Assembly (NCBI GenBank): GCA_015296085.1 | Contig: DVDT01000047.1 | Span: 144,029 to 208,028 of the forward strand | DNA from: Trichormus sp. M33_DOE_039 | GTDB lineage: Bacteria > Cyanobacteriota > Cyanobacteriia > Cyanobacteriales > Nostocaceae | Direction: 5' to 3' | Length of the DNA: 64,000 bases | Shown: piece after piece, positions 28,251 through 37,981 of the stretch | How the letters are laid out: the number at the start of each line of letters is the position of its first letter | Numbering within the stretch: the first letter of the stretch is position 1 | The notes under the pieces: generated by a model | What the model was told of the DNA's origin: nothing | What the model saw: the letters and a program-made list of their open reading frames with translations, nothing else | The model's database searches: none | Position numbers and translations under genes: made by a program

Positions 28251-29564
28251 ATGATTATTATCGATCGCGCTCTGCAAGCTCGTGCTGCTGCTGGTAATCC
28301 CGTAAAAGTGGGAATGATTGGTGCTGGTTTTATGGGTCGGGGTATTGCTAACCAAATCATCAATTCCGTCCCAGGGATGGAGTTGGTGGCTATTTTCAAC
28401 CGGAGTATTGACCAAGCCCAACGTGCTTATCAAGAAGCTGGGATTGAAGACATTCAAGTTGTGAATAGTGTTGGCGAATTAGAAGCTGCGATCGCTCAAG
28501 GTAAATATGCTGTCACCGAAGATGCTAGACTCATCTGTCAAGCGGAAGGCATTGATGCCATCATCGAAGTGACTGGTGCAGTAGAATTCGGTGCGCATAT
28601 CGTCATGGAGGCGATCGCCCATCGCAAACATATTATTATGATGAATGCGGAACTCGACGGTACAGTCGGCTGCATTCTTAAAGTTTACGCTGATAAAGCT
28701 GGTGTGATTCTCTCCGCCTGTGATGGCGACCAACCAGGGGTGGAAATGAACCTTTACCGCTTTGTGAAAAGCATTGGTTTGACTCCCCTATTGTGCGGTA
28801 ACATCAAAGGTTTACAAGACCCCTACCGCAACCCCACTACCCAAGAAGGATTCGCCAAACGTTGGGGACAAAAAGCCCACATGGTGACCAGCTTCGCTGA
28901 TGGTTCAAAAATATCATTCGAGCAGGCGATCGTTGCTAATGCTACAGGTATGAAAGTGGCTAAACGGGGAATGTTAGGCTATGACTTCACCGGTCATGTA
29001 GACGAAATGACCAATATGTACGATATTGATCAACTCAAAGAACTGGGTGGAATCGTCGATTATGTTGTCGGTGCGAAACCCGGCCCTGGTGTATTTGTCT
29101 TTGCTACCCATGACGACCCCAAACAACGCCACTATCTCAACCTCTATAAACTCGGTGAAGGCCCTCTCTATAGCTTCTACACCCCCTACCATCTCTGCCA
29201 TTTTGAAGTTCCTTTATCTGTAGCCCGTGCAGTCTTATTCCAAGATGCAGTCATGTCACCTTTAGGCGCACCATTAGTAGACGTAGTGGCCACTGCAAAA
29301 ATTGACCTAAAAGCCGGGGAAACTTTAGACGGCATCGGCTATTATATGACCTACGGACAATGTGAAAATTCCAAGATTGTCCAACAACAAAACCTTCTAC
29401 CAATGGGTTTAGCAGAAGGGTGTCGCCTGAAACGAGATATTTCCAAAGATCAAGTCCTCACCTACGATGATGTAGAACTACCAACAGGTAGACTTTGCGA
29501 CCAACTCAGAGCCGAACAAAACAAATATTTTGCTCCTGAAAAAATTCTGGCAACAGTTGGCTAA
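28251..29564 (+). CDS. NAD(P)-dependent oxidoreductase with C-terminal SAF domain
   Basis: A 437-residue protein. The Rossmann motif GMIGAGFMGRGIANQI is at residues 21-36, and VTGAVEFGAHIVMEAIAHRK follows in the dehydrogenase half. The last 60 or so residues are an SAF-type domain (GLAEGCRLKRDISKDQVLTY). It resembles homoserine dehydrogenase-like proteins that accompany rfbF, rfbC and sugar epimerase genes in other surface polysaccharide clusters. It probably reduces a keto-sugar or makes an unusual C-chain. This is inference from context; the substrate cannot be read from the sequence. Confidence 0.8.
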   Translation: MIIIDRALQARAAAGNPVKVGMIGAGFMGRGIANQIINSVPGMELVAIFNRSIDQAQRAYQEAGIEDIQVVNSVGELEAAIAQGKYAVTEDARLICQAEGIDAIIEVTGAVEFGAHIVMEAIAHRKHIIMMNAELDGTVGCILKVYADKAGVILSACDGDQPGVEMNLYRFVKSIGLTPLLCGNIKGLQDPYRNPTTQEGFAKRWGQKAHMVTSFADGSKISFEQAIVANATGMKVAKRGMLGYDFTGHVDEMTNMYDIDQLKELGGIVDYVVGAKPGPGVFVFATHDDPKQRHYLNLYKLGEGPLYSFYTPYHLCHFEVPLSVARAVLFQDAVMSPLGAPLVDVVATAKIDLKAGETLDGIGYYMTYGQCENSKIVQQQNLLPMGLAEGCRLKRDISKDQVLTYDDVELPTGRLCDQLRAEQNKYFAPEKILATVG

Positions 29565-29675
29565 TAACAATTCAAAATTCAAAATTAAGAATTTGATACA
29601 AATTTTTGATTTTGAACCATTTGTTGAAATTTGCAGCATTGATGTCAAAATATCTGGCTTAAATACTTAGAAAAT

Positions 29676-29697
29676 AGCCCCCTTCCACAAGGGGGCT
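29676..29697. terminator. GC-rich hairpin
   Basis: AGCCCCCTT-CCAC-AAGGGGGCT, a perfect 9-bp stem between the SAF oxidoreductase gene and the GT4 gene. It divides the sugar-synthesis half of the island from the assembly half. Confidence 0.65.
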
Positions 29698-29769
29698 TGA
29701 GGGTATCTTATACCATTTTAGATTAGTTATAACTAATGACTAATGCCCAATGAATAATGAATAACAATT

Positions 29770-30852
29770 ATGAAAATTGCCCTAGTTCATGATTATTTAA
29801 CTCAGCGAGGCGGAGCAGAACGTGTTTTTGAATTGCTCTGCAAACGCTATCCAGAAGCGGATATTTTTACATCTTTATATGATCCTGAAAAAACTATCGA
29901 CGTTGGCGATCGCATCGTCAATACAACTTTCTTACAAAAGATTCCTGGTGCAACCAAATATTTTCGCTTAATCGCCCCCTTATATTTTCCAGCGTTTCGA
30001 TCTTTAGATTTACAAGACTACGATTTAATTATTAGTAGTAGTACTAGCTTTGCTAAAGCTGTCAGAAAAAGACCAGATGCCAAACACATTTGCTTCTGTC
30101 ATAATGTCACACGTTTTTTGTGGGATACGGAAACTTATTTACGCGAATATAGTGATTATCGCTATTTTTCACCTTTAATCACAAAAGTATTCCAATTAAT
30201 GAGAGACGTAGACTTAAAATATGCTCAAGAGCCTGATATTTATATTGCTAATTCCAGTACAGTTGCTCAACGGATTCAAAAAATCTATGGCAAACCTGCA
30301 ATGATGGTTAACTATCCCATTGATACTAGTAATTTTATTTTTTCCGATACCAAGGATGAGTATTATTTAGCATCGGCACGCATGATTAGTTATAAGCGAC
30401 TTGATATTATCGTTGAGGCATTTAACTGGCTAGGGTGGCCGTTATTAATTTCAGGTGATGGGCCAGAAAGAGAAAGATTAGAAGCCAAAGCATTAGGTAA
30501 TATTAAATTCTTAGGTCATGTAACTGATAGCCAACGTAAAGACTTATTTTCTAAAGCCAAATCTGTCATAGTTGCCGCTTTAGAAGACTATGGTTTAGTG
30601 CCGGTAGAGGCTAATGCTAGTGGTACACCAGTGATTGCTTACGGTGCAGGTGGCGTATTAGACACGCAAATAAACGGTCAAACGGGAGTCTTCTTTAAAA
30701 GACAAACTCCCGAATCATTACAAACAGCATTATTAGAGTCCGGAGGAATCCCCTGGAATTATGAAAATATTCGTAATCATGCCGTGAATAATTTTTCCGA
30801 ACAAGTCTTCTTTAGCAAAGTTGAACAAGTTATTGCCCAAGCTTGTATTTAA
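29770..30852 (+). CDS. GT4 family glycosyltransferase
   Basis: A 360-residue GT-B enzyme. The N-domain starts KIALVHDYLTQRGGAERVFE, with the Gly-rich donor loop. The C-domain has YYLASARMISYKRLDIIVEA, ISGDGPERERLE and the retaining-GT4 ExxxxxxE motif in ALEDYGLVPVEANASGTPVI. It probably transfers a hexose to the growing envelope repeat unit. It begins the second part of the island and is followed by the Wzc-like gene. Confidence 0.92.
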   Translation: MKIALVHDYLTQRGGAERVFELLCKRYPEADIFTSLYDPEKTIDVGDRIVNTTFLQKIPGATKYFRLIAPLYFPAFRSLDLQDYDLIISSSTSFAKAVRKRPDAKHICFCHNVTRFLWDTETYLREYSDYRYFSPLITKVFQLMRDVDLKYAQEPDIYIANSSTVAQRIQKIYGKPAMMVNYPIDTSNFIFSDTKDEYYLASARMISYKRLDIIVEAFNWLGWPLLISGDGPERERLEAKALGNIKFLGHVTDSQRKDLFSKAKSVIVAALEDYGLVPVEANASGTPVIAYGAGGVLDTQINGQTGVFFKRQTPESLQTALLESGGIPWNYENIRNHAVNNFSEQVFFSKVEQVIAQACI

Positions 30853-30855
30853 AGA

Positions 30856-30900
30856 GGTAACAGGGAAGGTAAAAGTCAAAAGGTAAAAGGTAAAAAAAGA
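30856..30900. repeat. AAGGTAAAAG repeat (STRR)
   Basis: GGTAAAAGTCAAAAGGTAAAAGG in tandem, as at 18371-18405. It lies between the GT4 gene and the Wzc-like gene. Confidence 0.6.
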
Positions 30901-30967
30901 TGCTTATTTTTGAATTTTGAATTGCTTATCCCTAGTTCCTAGCCATTCACAAATAAGGATAATAAAC

Positions 30968-33199
30968 GTGGTTCAAACTAGTCTCAGCACCAATATTGTC
31001 AATTCCAATCAAGATACAGAACCAAGTTATGGACAAATTCTAGCGGTATTTATTCGCAGATTTCCTTGGTTTGTAGCAGCATTTATCACCACAATTGTGA
31101 TCGCCGCCTTAGTCACTGCTAGAACCAAGCCTACATACAAAAGCTCAATGCAGCTGTTGGTAGAACCAAATTATCAAGGCAAAAACGATACAACTAGACC
31201 AGAAAATCAGTTTCTTGAACCTGATGTCCAGATAGATACTGCCACACAACTGAATTTGATGCAAGGTTCAGGACTGATTCAAAAGGCAGTCGATAAATTG
31301 AAATCTGAATATCCAGATATTACTGTAGCCGAACTGAAAAATACTCTGGCCTTGGAGCAAATAAGGACTAAAGAAGATAATCTAGCTACAAAAATTTTCC
31401 AAGTAGAATACACAGATAACGACCCAGAAAAGACTCAAAAAGTCTTGACTGCTATTCGCCAAGTGTATGTGGAATATAACAAACAGCAGCAAGATATTCG
31501 TCTGCAAAAAGGTTTGCAAGTTATCAGAGAGCAGTTGAGCAAAGCTAGTGAAGAAGTAAATGCGGCTGAATCTAACTTACAAAGATTTCGTCGTAATCAA
31601 AATTTAATTGACCCAGAGGCGCAAGCAAAAGCTCTAGAAGATTCTTTAAACAATATTGAACAAGAACGTCGTACTACTCGTTCTCAATATCAAGAGGCGA
31701 TCGCCAAACAAAAGTCCTTGGAAGAACAACTGAATCGTTCTCCCCAAAATGCTCTAGTGGCTTCGCGTTTGAGTCAGTCTACACGTTACCAAGGTTTACT
31801 CAACGAAATTCAAAAAACAGAATTGTTGTTGGCTCAAGAACGCTTGCGTTTCACAGATGAAACTCCTAGCGTCCAAAAGCTCAAAGAACAACTGCAAAGC
31901 CAAAAGGAATTATTGCAACAGGAAGTAGGTAGAACTTTAGGTGTTAATTCTGCTAGAGTTTTCAATTCTAAAGAACCACTTCTAGAACAAGGTCAGTTTG
32001 GTGAAATCGATTTGACTTTGGCTAGCCAACTAGTAGAAACCCAGACAACGATAGTTGCATTAACAGCTCGTGATCAAACTCTGGCACAGAAAGAAAATCA
32101 GATCCGTCTGGAAATTAAACGCTTCCCACCCCTATTAGCTTATTACAATCGCATCAAACCACAGTTGCAATTTAGTCGGGAAAGGTTAGAGCAACTGTTG
32201 CGTGCAGAACAACAATTACGTCAAGAACTAGCTAAAGGTGGATTTAATTGGGAAGTTGTGGAAGAACCCCAATTAGGCACAAAGTTAGGCCCCAATCTCC
32301 AGCAAAATCTGTTGTTAGGTGCAGTAGTTGGGTTAATGTTGGGAGGAATCGCAGCCTTTATTCGAGAAGCATCTGATGATTCTGTTCACACCACAGCTGA
32401 ATTAGAGAAACAGGCGGCTTTACCTTTGTTGGGAACTACGCCTAAACTACCACCAGCGAAAACCAGAGAATCTGTGATTAAGCTACCGTTTGGTAAGCCA
32501 GAAATACCTGCTCCTTGGACAGTTGAGGTATTACAATCTCCTCCCCGTTGGGAATCTTTGGATCTGATTTATAAAAACATCGAGCTTTTAAACTCTGTTA
32601 CTAGTTTAAAGTCTTTGATGATTTCCTCCCCTGTAGCGGATGAGGGTAAATCAGGTTTTGCCTTAGGTTTGGCGATGAGTGCAGCTAGGTTACACAAACG
32701 AGTATTGTTGATTGATGCCAACTTGCGCCATCCTAGCTTGCATGAGCAATTAAATCTGCCTAATGAGCAAGGACTTTCTAATATCTTGTCCAGTGAGATG
32801 ACTTTGCCTCATCAGATTGGAACTCATTCTGTTGGCTCAACCTACATCGATATTTTGACAGCCGGCCCCAGACCTACTGACCCCGCAAATCTGTTAAGTT
32901 CGCCTCGCATGATGGAATTGATGCACGCCTTTGAGGAGAACTATGATTTAGTAATTATCGATGCTCCCCCTGTTCTGGGTTTAGTGGATGCTATTTTGAC
33001 AGCTTCTTCTTGTCGGAGTGTGGTCTTGGTAGCCAGCATGGGTAAGGTGACTCGTACCCAAATCGCTGAAGCTACAGCGATGTTAAGCCGATTAAACCTC
33101 ATTGGGATTGTCGCTAATGGGGTAGCTAACTCTGGCAGTACATATGTGCAGTACGCCAAGGATAATCGATTTGCCTTGCAACAAGGGGTGGAGAAGTAG
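30968..33199 (+). CDS. Wzc-like polysaccharide co-polymerase / BY-kinase-like protein
   Basis: About 743 residues from GTG 30968, which has AAGGATAA upstream; a longer frame runs to 30917 without a good site. An N-terminal Wzz region with a first membrane helix (FVAAFITTIVIAALVTA) is followed by a long periplasmic coiled coil (residues about 180-430). A second helix (NLLLGAVVGLMLGGIAAF) leads to a cytoplasmic ATPase. Walker A is degenerate (VADEGKSG, Lys about 560), A' is VLLIDANLRHP and B is LVIIDAPP. The tail has only two tyrosines. It would set chain length and couple polymerisation to export. In Anabaena PCC 7120 the equivalent gene precedes hepC. Confidence 0.9.
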   Translation: MVQTSLSTNIVNSNQDTEPSYGQILAVFIRRFPWFVAAFITTIVIAALVTARTKPTYKSSMQLLVEPNYQGKNDTTRPENQFLEPDVQIDTATQLNLMQGSGLIQKAVDKLKSEYPDITVAELKNTLALEQIRTKEDNLATKIFQVEYTDNDPEKTQKVLTAIRQVYVEYNKQQQDIRLQKGLQVIREQLSKASEEVNAAESNLQRFRRNQNLIDPEAQAKALEDSLNNIEQERRTTRSQYQEAIAKQKSLEEQLNRSPQNALVASRLSQSTRYQGLLNEIQKTELLLAQERLRFTDETPSVQKLKEQLQSQKELLQQEVGRTLGVNSARVFNSKEPLLEQGQFGEIDLTLASQLVETQTTIVALTARDQTLAQKENQIRLEIKRFPPLLAYYNRIKPQLQFSRERLEQLLRAEQQLRQELAKGGFNWEVVEEPQLGTKLGPNLQQNLLLGAVVGLMLGGIAAFIREASDDSVHTTAELEKQAALPLLGTTPKLPPAKTRESVIKLPFGKPEIPAPWTVEVLQSPPRWESLDLIYKNIELLNSVTSLKSLMISSPVADEGKSGFALGLAMSAARLHKRVLLIDANLRHPSLHEQLNLPNEQGLSNILSSEMTLPHQIGTHSVGSTYIDILTAGPRPTDPANLLSSPRMMELMHAFEENYDLVIIDAPPVLGLVDAILTASSCRSVVLVASMGKVTRTQIAEATAMLSRLNLIGIVANGVANSGSTYVQYAKDNRFALQQGVEK

Positions 33200-34132
33200 A
33201 GGCTATTGGGTATTGGGAATATAATTTGTCTGGTTTCTCCATTTCCTACTCCCTATTTTTGTTGTGCGATCGCTTGTTAATTCGGTGCGATCGCACATAT
33301 TTTTTATTAAGGCATTAAAACTTACATAGCATTTTTCGCTTGATAAGAGGCAAGGGACAGGGAGAAAAGGGAACTGGAAGTACAAACCGAACTTCGTTCC
33401 GCCCTGCTAACGCTCCTTGTATGTGAAAGCTCCTTTGCTCCCTTCCCACCTGCTTTTTCATTGGGATTGCTATATTTTCCAACAAATAATCATATTATTA
33501 TGACAATTTTATCTACATTTCTTGATTTAATTTCATTATTATGTCTGTAATAATTAAACTTTTTTAGTGTTACAAATTAATCTAATTTTATTAGTAGAAA
33601 ATCAGTATATTTATCTCGCCTTTATATTTGGGCGGAAAACAAATGTCTATTTAAAGAGTAAATAAAGAATTAGTCTAGGCATATAGTCATTTCTACAGAG
33701 TCTTATATCCTAGAGATTGAAATTGATTGTAGGTGGCTCAAAGGCGATAGTAGAGTAGCTTAGTTCGGTTATTAAATTGAGTAGACAGTAGTAATTAAAG
33801 ACAATTATCAACAGACAAAATTGGTACTGGTTTAACTGTTCTCTATATCTCTCCAACATCCTTGATTTGTATTAGAGACGAAAAACGATTACAGACAAAT
33901 TTATCGTGATATTTATTACTATCTATCTACTCAAAACCCAAGTTATTGATCATTTTCCAAGCAGCACTATGAATCAATTTAGATACTGCTTGTTTATGCG
34001 ATTTCAGCCAGGATGTTTTTAACAGCAAGTATCTACAAATTTCACCTAAACTGCTAATTCTCCTCAAAGTCTTTGGCATTGATAGCCTTTGATATTAGCT
34101 CAGTGATTTACTTTGTATAAATCCAAAGACAT
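33200..34132. other. Long AT-rich region upstream of the hepC-like gene
   Basis: About 930 bp without a gene. It has a pair of HIP1 octamers (GTGCGATCGC and GTGCGATCGCAC at about 33265-33296) and a GC-richer patch at 33350-33450 that may be repeat debris. The rest is AT-rich. A separate promoter for the hepC-like gene, and possibly an untranslated leader or small RNA, is expected here; I cannot place one with confidence. Confidence 0.4.
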
Positions 34133-34885
34133 ATGACCAGCACAATAGTTCCAACCCTTGATAATTACTATCCTGTCACCCCGCAAAAACCGGAATCTTG
34201 TTTCTCTCTCTACACGTTACAATGGCGGCGAGGTCAGCTGTTGGTGAATTCTTCCAGAAGATTACCACAGCCGTATTTGCCCTCTCTAGATCATCAACAA
34301 TTATTAGTAGAGTGCTTAAAACATTCACCAGTCAATTTAGTCAGTATCGATGCTAAACTTGGCCCTACTGTGTTAAAGTTCTGGGCTGAAGCTTGTGAAC
34401 AAGCTCATAAACCCATATTTCTCCGCATATCCTCTGGCTCTAAAATCTTTAAAAGAGCTAGTCACGGTGCAATGTGGTTGCATTTAATAGATAGGATAAT
34501 TGCAGGTTTATTACTGTTATTTTTGAGTCCAATCATGGCAGTATTAATCATGATCATACACTTTTACTCACCCAAGTCATTATTTGTACGTGAGTGGCGT
34601 GTAGGAGAAAAAGGCAAACTATTTCAAGCGATTAAATTTTCTACTACTAGTCATAAAAATAGTCAGGGCTTGGGATATTGGCTGCAAAAATCAGGCTTAG
34701 AATATTTACCCATACTATGGAATGTGCTACGGGGTGATATGAGTTTGATTCTAACTCGTTGTTGGACTTTGGAAGATGCAGTAAGACTTAGTTTAGCAAG
34801 ACAAGAACAGTTAAATACGCTACCAATAATTCCAAGTTCATGGGAAGTTAAAACAGAATCACAAATAGTGCATTCAAAGACTTAA
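34133..34885 (+). CDS. hepC: HepC-like sugar transferase (bacterial sugar transferase family)
   Basis: A 250-residue protein. Residues 1-105 have no recognised domain. Residues 115-210 follow the sugar-phosphate transferase pattern: a re-entrant or membrane helix (IIAGLLLLFLSPIMAVLIMI), SLFVREWRVGEKGKLFQAIKF, and GLEYLPILWNVLRGDMSL. Family members place the first sugar-phosphate on undecaprenyl phosphate. Here the usual SLDELPQ motif reads GLEYLPI (Glu190-Tyr191), so the catalytic Asp-Glu pair is not conserved, and FRTM reads FSTT. The gene directly upstream of the HepA exporter and its size match hepC of the Anabaena HEP island. Confidence 0.8.
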   Translation: MTSTIVPTLDNYYPVTPQKPESCFSLYTLQWRRGQLLVNSSRRLPQPYLPSLDHQQLLVECLKHSPVNLVSIDAKLGPTVLKFWAEACEQAHKPIFLRISSGSKIFKRASHGAMWLHLIDRIIAGLLLLFLSPIMAVLIMIIHFYSPKSLFVREWRVGEKGKLFQAIKFSTTSHKNSQGLGYWLQKSGLEYLPILWNVLRGDMSLILTRCWTLEDAVRLSLARQEQLNTLPIIPSSWEVKTESQIVHSKT

Positions 34886-34987
34886 AGTCTTTAATTTACC
34901 TTTATCCTGAGAGATTGTCAGAGTTTAGGAAATATTAAATTGATTAGAGTTTTTACTCAATCAAAATTCTGTACCCTCCCCTGTACT

Positions 34988-35018
34988 AAGTGCGGTAATT
35001 AATATCACTGCCGCACTT
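34988..35018. promoter_or_regulatory. Inverted repeat upstream of hepA
   Basis: AAGTGCGG and CCGCACTT separated by 15 bp, about 90 bp before the hepA start. It could be a hairpin behind hepC or an operator. Confidence 0.35.
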
Positions 35019-35103
35019 GTGCTACAGCACCATGAATTATTGAGTGAATGTAGAGATTTACGACATCACCAGATTTTGCTAAAAAATAGTCATCTAAATT
35101 AAA

Positions 35104-36921
35104 ATGCCTAAACAACCAAGTAATTTATTAAAAACTAATAACTTCTGGCAGAATAACTATTTAATATTGCGAGAGTTAAAACATTTTCGCAAAATAGCTA
35201 TCCTAGCTGTAATATTTTCATTTTTAGCTGCAAGTTTTGAAGGCGTTAGTATTGGTTTTCTTCTGTCATTTTTACAGAAATTGACTAATCCCAACCAACC
35301 AATGCACACAGGAATTGGTTGGGTTGATGTAGTTTTGGTATCTGATGTTTTGCCTATAAGTCCTATATATCGGATATCTCTATTAATTTTATTGAGTACC
35401 TGGATGCGAGCCACCTTCAATTATTTTAGTGCCATCTACACTGAATCGGCTCAACTGCATCTAGCAGACCGCTTACATAAGCAAATTTTTGAGCAGTTGC
35501 AAGCTATGAGGCTGAGTTATTTTACTCAGACCCGCTCTGGAGAACTCATTAATACAATTACTACAGAAATTGAAAGAATTAAACAAGCCTTTAGTGGAGC
35601 AGCTTTTGTCTTTACTAGATTTCTGACAGTTTGTGTTTACTTCATTGTCATGTTTTTAATATCATGGCAACTTTCTATTATTTCTGTCCTCATATTTGCA
35701 TTGCTAGCAGTAGGATTATCTACGCTGAATAAACGAGTGAGGGAAACTAGTTTTGGGATTTCGCAAGCCAACTCCCAATTTACAGCCACAGCAGTAGAAT
35801 TTATTAATGGTATTCGCACAATTCACGCTTTTGGTACACAAGAGTTTGAACGGCAGCGTTTTTATCAAGCCAGTTCTAATCAACTAAATGCGGCTGTGAA
35901 AGTTGTTATGGCGTGGACACTAGTGAAGCCCATAGCGGAAGGAATTGCAACTACAGTTTTAATTAGTTTGATTGTGATATCGTTCACAAATTTTACACTA
36001 CCTGTTGCCTCATTATTGACATTTTTCTTCGTTCTAGTTAGAGTTATCCCTAACATTCAAGATGTCAATGGCACAGTTGCCTTCCTCAGTACATTGCAAG
36101 GATCGGCAGATAATATTAAAGCTATTTTGGAGACTAAAAACAAACCTTATCTACAAAATGGCAAAATTCAGTTCCAAGGTTTAAAACGCTCAATTGACTT
36201 AGTATCTGTAGATTTTGGTTACACTGCCGATAATGTAGTACTGAACAATATTACACTCACCATTGAGCGTGGTCGAACAACTGCACTTGTGGGAGCTTCG
36301 GGAGCAGGTAAAACTACACTGGCTGATTTAATTCCCCGATTTTATGATCCCACAGATGGCCATATCTTAGTTGACGGTATTGATTTGCAGAAATTTGACA
36401 TCAATTCCATCCGCCACAAAATGGCTGTAGTCAGTCAAGATACATTTATTTTTAACACTTCGGTGAGAGAAAATATCACCTACGGAACATCAGGAGCTAG
36501 TGAAGCCAAAATTCGAGAAGCGGCTCGGCTAGCAAACGCTTTGGAATTTATCGAAGAAATGCCACAAGGATTCGATACAAAATTAGGCGATCGCGGTGTC
36601 CGTTTATCAGGAGGACAAAGACAACGTCTAGCGATCGCCCGTGCATTGCTCAGAGACCCAGAAATCCTGATTTTGGATGAAGCCACCAGTGCTTTAGATT
36701 CAGTATCCGAGCGATTGATTCAAGAGTCTTTAGAAAAGCTGGCTGTAGGTAGAACCGTAATTGCGATCGCTCACAGACTTTCCACTATCGCCAAAGCCGA
36801 TAAAGTCGTAGTTCTCGAACAAGGACGAATAGTAGAACAAGGCGGCTATCAAGAACTACTCGAACTCAAAGGCAAGCTTTGGAAATATCACCAAATGCAA
36901 CATCAAGCCAGTCAATCTTAA
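35104..36921 (+). CDS. hepA: Heterocyst envelope ABC exporter HepA
   Basis: A 605-residue half-transporter with fused domains, like MsbA. About six membrane helices lie in residues 30-310. The NBD has Walker A GASGAGKTT, Q-loop VSQDTF, signature LSGGQRQRLAIARALL, Walker B ILILDEATSALDS and switch His in AIAHRLST. In Anabaena PCC 7120, HepA is needed for the heterocyst polysaccharide layer. It probably moves the lipid-linked sugar unit or polymer across the inner membrane in place of a Wzx flippase, since no Wzx is seen in this island. It follows the hepC-like gene by 218 bp. Confidence 0.93.
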   Translation: MPKQPSNLLKTNNFWQNNYLILRELKHFRKIAILAVIFSFLAASFEGVSIGFLLSFLQKLTNPNQPMHTGIGWVDVVLVSDVLPISPIYRISLLILLSTWMRATFNYFSAIYTESAQLHLADRLHKQIFEQLQAMRLSYFTQTRSGELINTITTEIERIKQAFSGAAFVFTRFLTVCVYFIVMFLISWQLSIISVLIFALLAVGLSTLNKRVRETSFGISQANSQFTATAVEFINGIRTIHAFGTQEFERQRFYQASSNQLNAAVKVVMAWTLVKPIAEGIATTVLISLIVISFTNFTLPVASLLTFFFVLVRVIPNIQDVNGTVAFLSTLQGSADNIKAILETKNKPYLQNGKIQFQGLKRSIDLVSVDFGYTADNVVLNNITLTIERGRTTALVGASGAGKTTLADLIPRFYDPTDGHILVDGIDLQKFDINSIRHKMAVVSQDTFIFNTSVRENITYGTSGASEAKIREAARLANALEFIEEMPQGFDTKLGDRGVRLSGGQRQRLAIARALLRDPEILILDEATSALDSVSERLIQESLEKLAVGRTVIAIAHRLSTIAKADKVVVLEQGRIVEQGGYQELLELKGKLWKYHQMQHQASQS

Positions 36922-36982
36922 AAGATGTAGAGGTTTAGAGAGATTTTACCCCAATGCCCCATTCTCCATAATCAATATCACC

Positions 36983-37951
36983 ATGAAAGTTTCTGTCATT
37001 ATTTCTAACTATAATTACGCTCGTTATCTGCCCAGAACAATTGATTCAGTTTTGGCTCAAACCTATCCCGACATCGAAATCATCGTTGTAGATGATGGCT
37101 CTAAAGATGATAGCCGTGATGTTATCACCCAACTCCAAACAAAAGCACCAGATAAAATCAAAGCTATCTTTCAAGTCAATCAAGGACAAGGCGGTGCTTT
37201 TAATGCAGGGTTTACAGCCGCTACTGGCGATATCATCGCCTTTTTAGATGCTGATGATGTTTGGAAACCTGAGAAAGTACAGCGTATTGTTGAGGTGTTT
37301 AATACATCCGATGTAGTAGGTGTGATGCACCACCTAGATATTATTGATGCTGATGACAACACCATCAATAATGCTTCCACTCAAGGGGCAAAACTCAGTG
37401 AGGATTTAGCTAAAGTCGTATTAAATACTGGTAATGCTTGGTGTTTTCCTCCTACTTCTGGACTGTCCTATCGTCGGGAAGCATTAGAAAAGGTGTTCCC
37501 TATTGACCCAATTAAATGGCGGATTTGGGCTGATGGTTGCATAATTTACTGCACTGCGTTTCTAGGGAAGATTAAAACATTAAACGAAAACTTGGGTAGT
37601 TACCGCATTCATGGCGCGAACAATCACATTGGTCAAGGGATAGCTACCCAAGAACAGGAAGCCAAAGCGCAAGCAGGAATTGAACAAACTAATCGTTATA
37701 TTAATGAATTTCTAGAACGGATTAATTATCCTGCCAGAGTTGATCTATCGCGTAATCTTCAGTACAGACGCACCCAATATTACCAACAAGGTCAATGGAA
37801 TAGTCGCGAAGCCTGGGATATTTCCCGCCTAATCTTAGGCTGGTGTTTTTATTCCTGGCAGGAGCGAGTATATTATCTAGCTCGGTTTTTGTTCAAGAGT
37901 GGGAAATTTTTGGCTCGTCCAGCTGTTAATACGGAAAGTACAACAATTTAG
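36983..37951 (+). CDS. GT2 family glycosyltransferase
   Basis: A 322-residue GT-A protein. It has VSVIISNYNYARYLPRTIDS at the start, IIVVDDGSKDDS for the nucleotide, AFLDADDVWKPEK as DxD, and WRIWADGCIIYCTAF in the acceptor half. The ATG at 36983 follows hepA by 61 bp. It would add a sugar to the envelope repeat unit; donor and acceptor are unknown. Confidence 0.92.
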   Translation: MKVSVIISNYNYARYLPRTIDSVLAQTYPDIEIIVVDDGSKDDSRDVITQLQTKAPDKIKAIFQVNQGQGGAFNAGFTAATGDIIAFLDADDVWKPEKVQRIVEVFNTSDVVGVMHHLDIIDADDNTINNASTQGAKLSEDLAKVVLNTGNAWCFPPTSGLSYRREALEKVFPIDPIKWRIWADGCIIYCTAFLGKIKTLNENLGSYRIHGANNHIGQGIATQEQEAKAQAGIEQTNRYINEFLERINYPARVDLSRNLQYRRTQYYQQGQWNSREAWDISRLILGWCFYSWQERVYYLARFLFKSGKFLARPAVNTESTTI

Positions 37952-37981
37952 TAGTAAATGTAATTGGCCCTTATTAAGACT

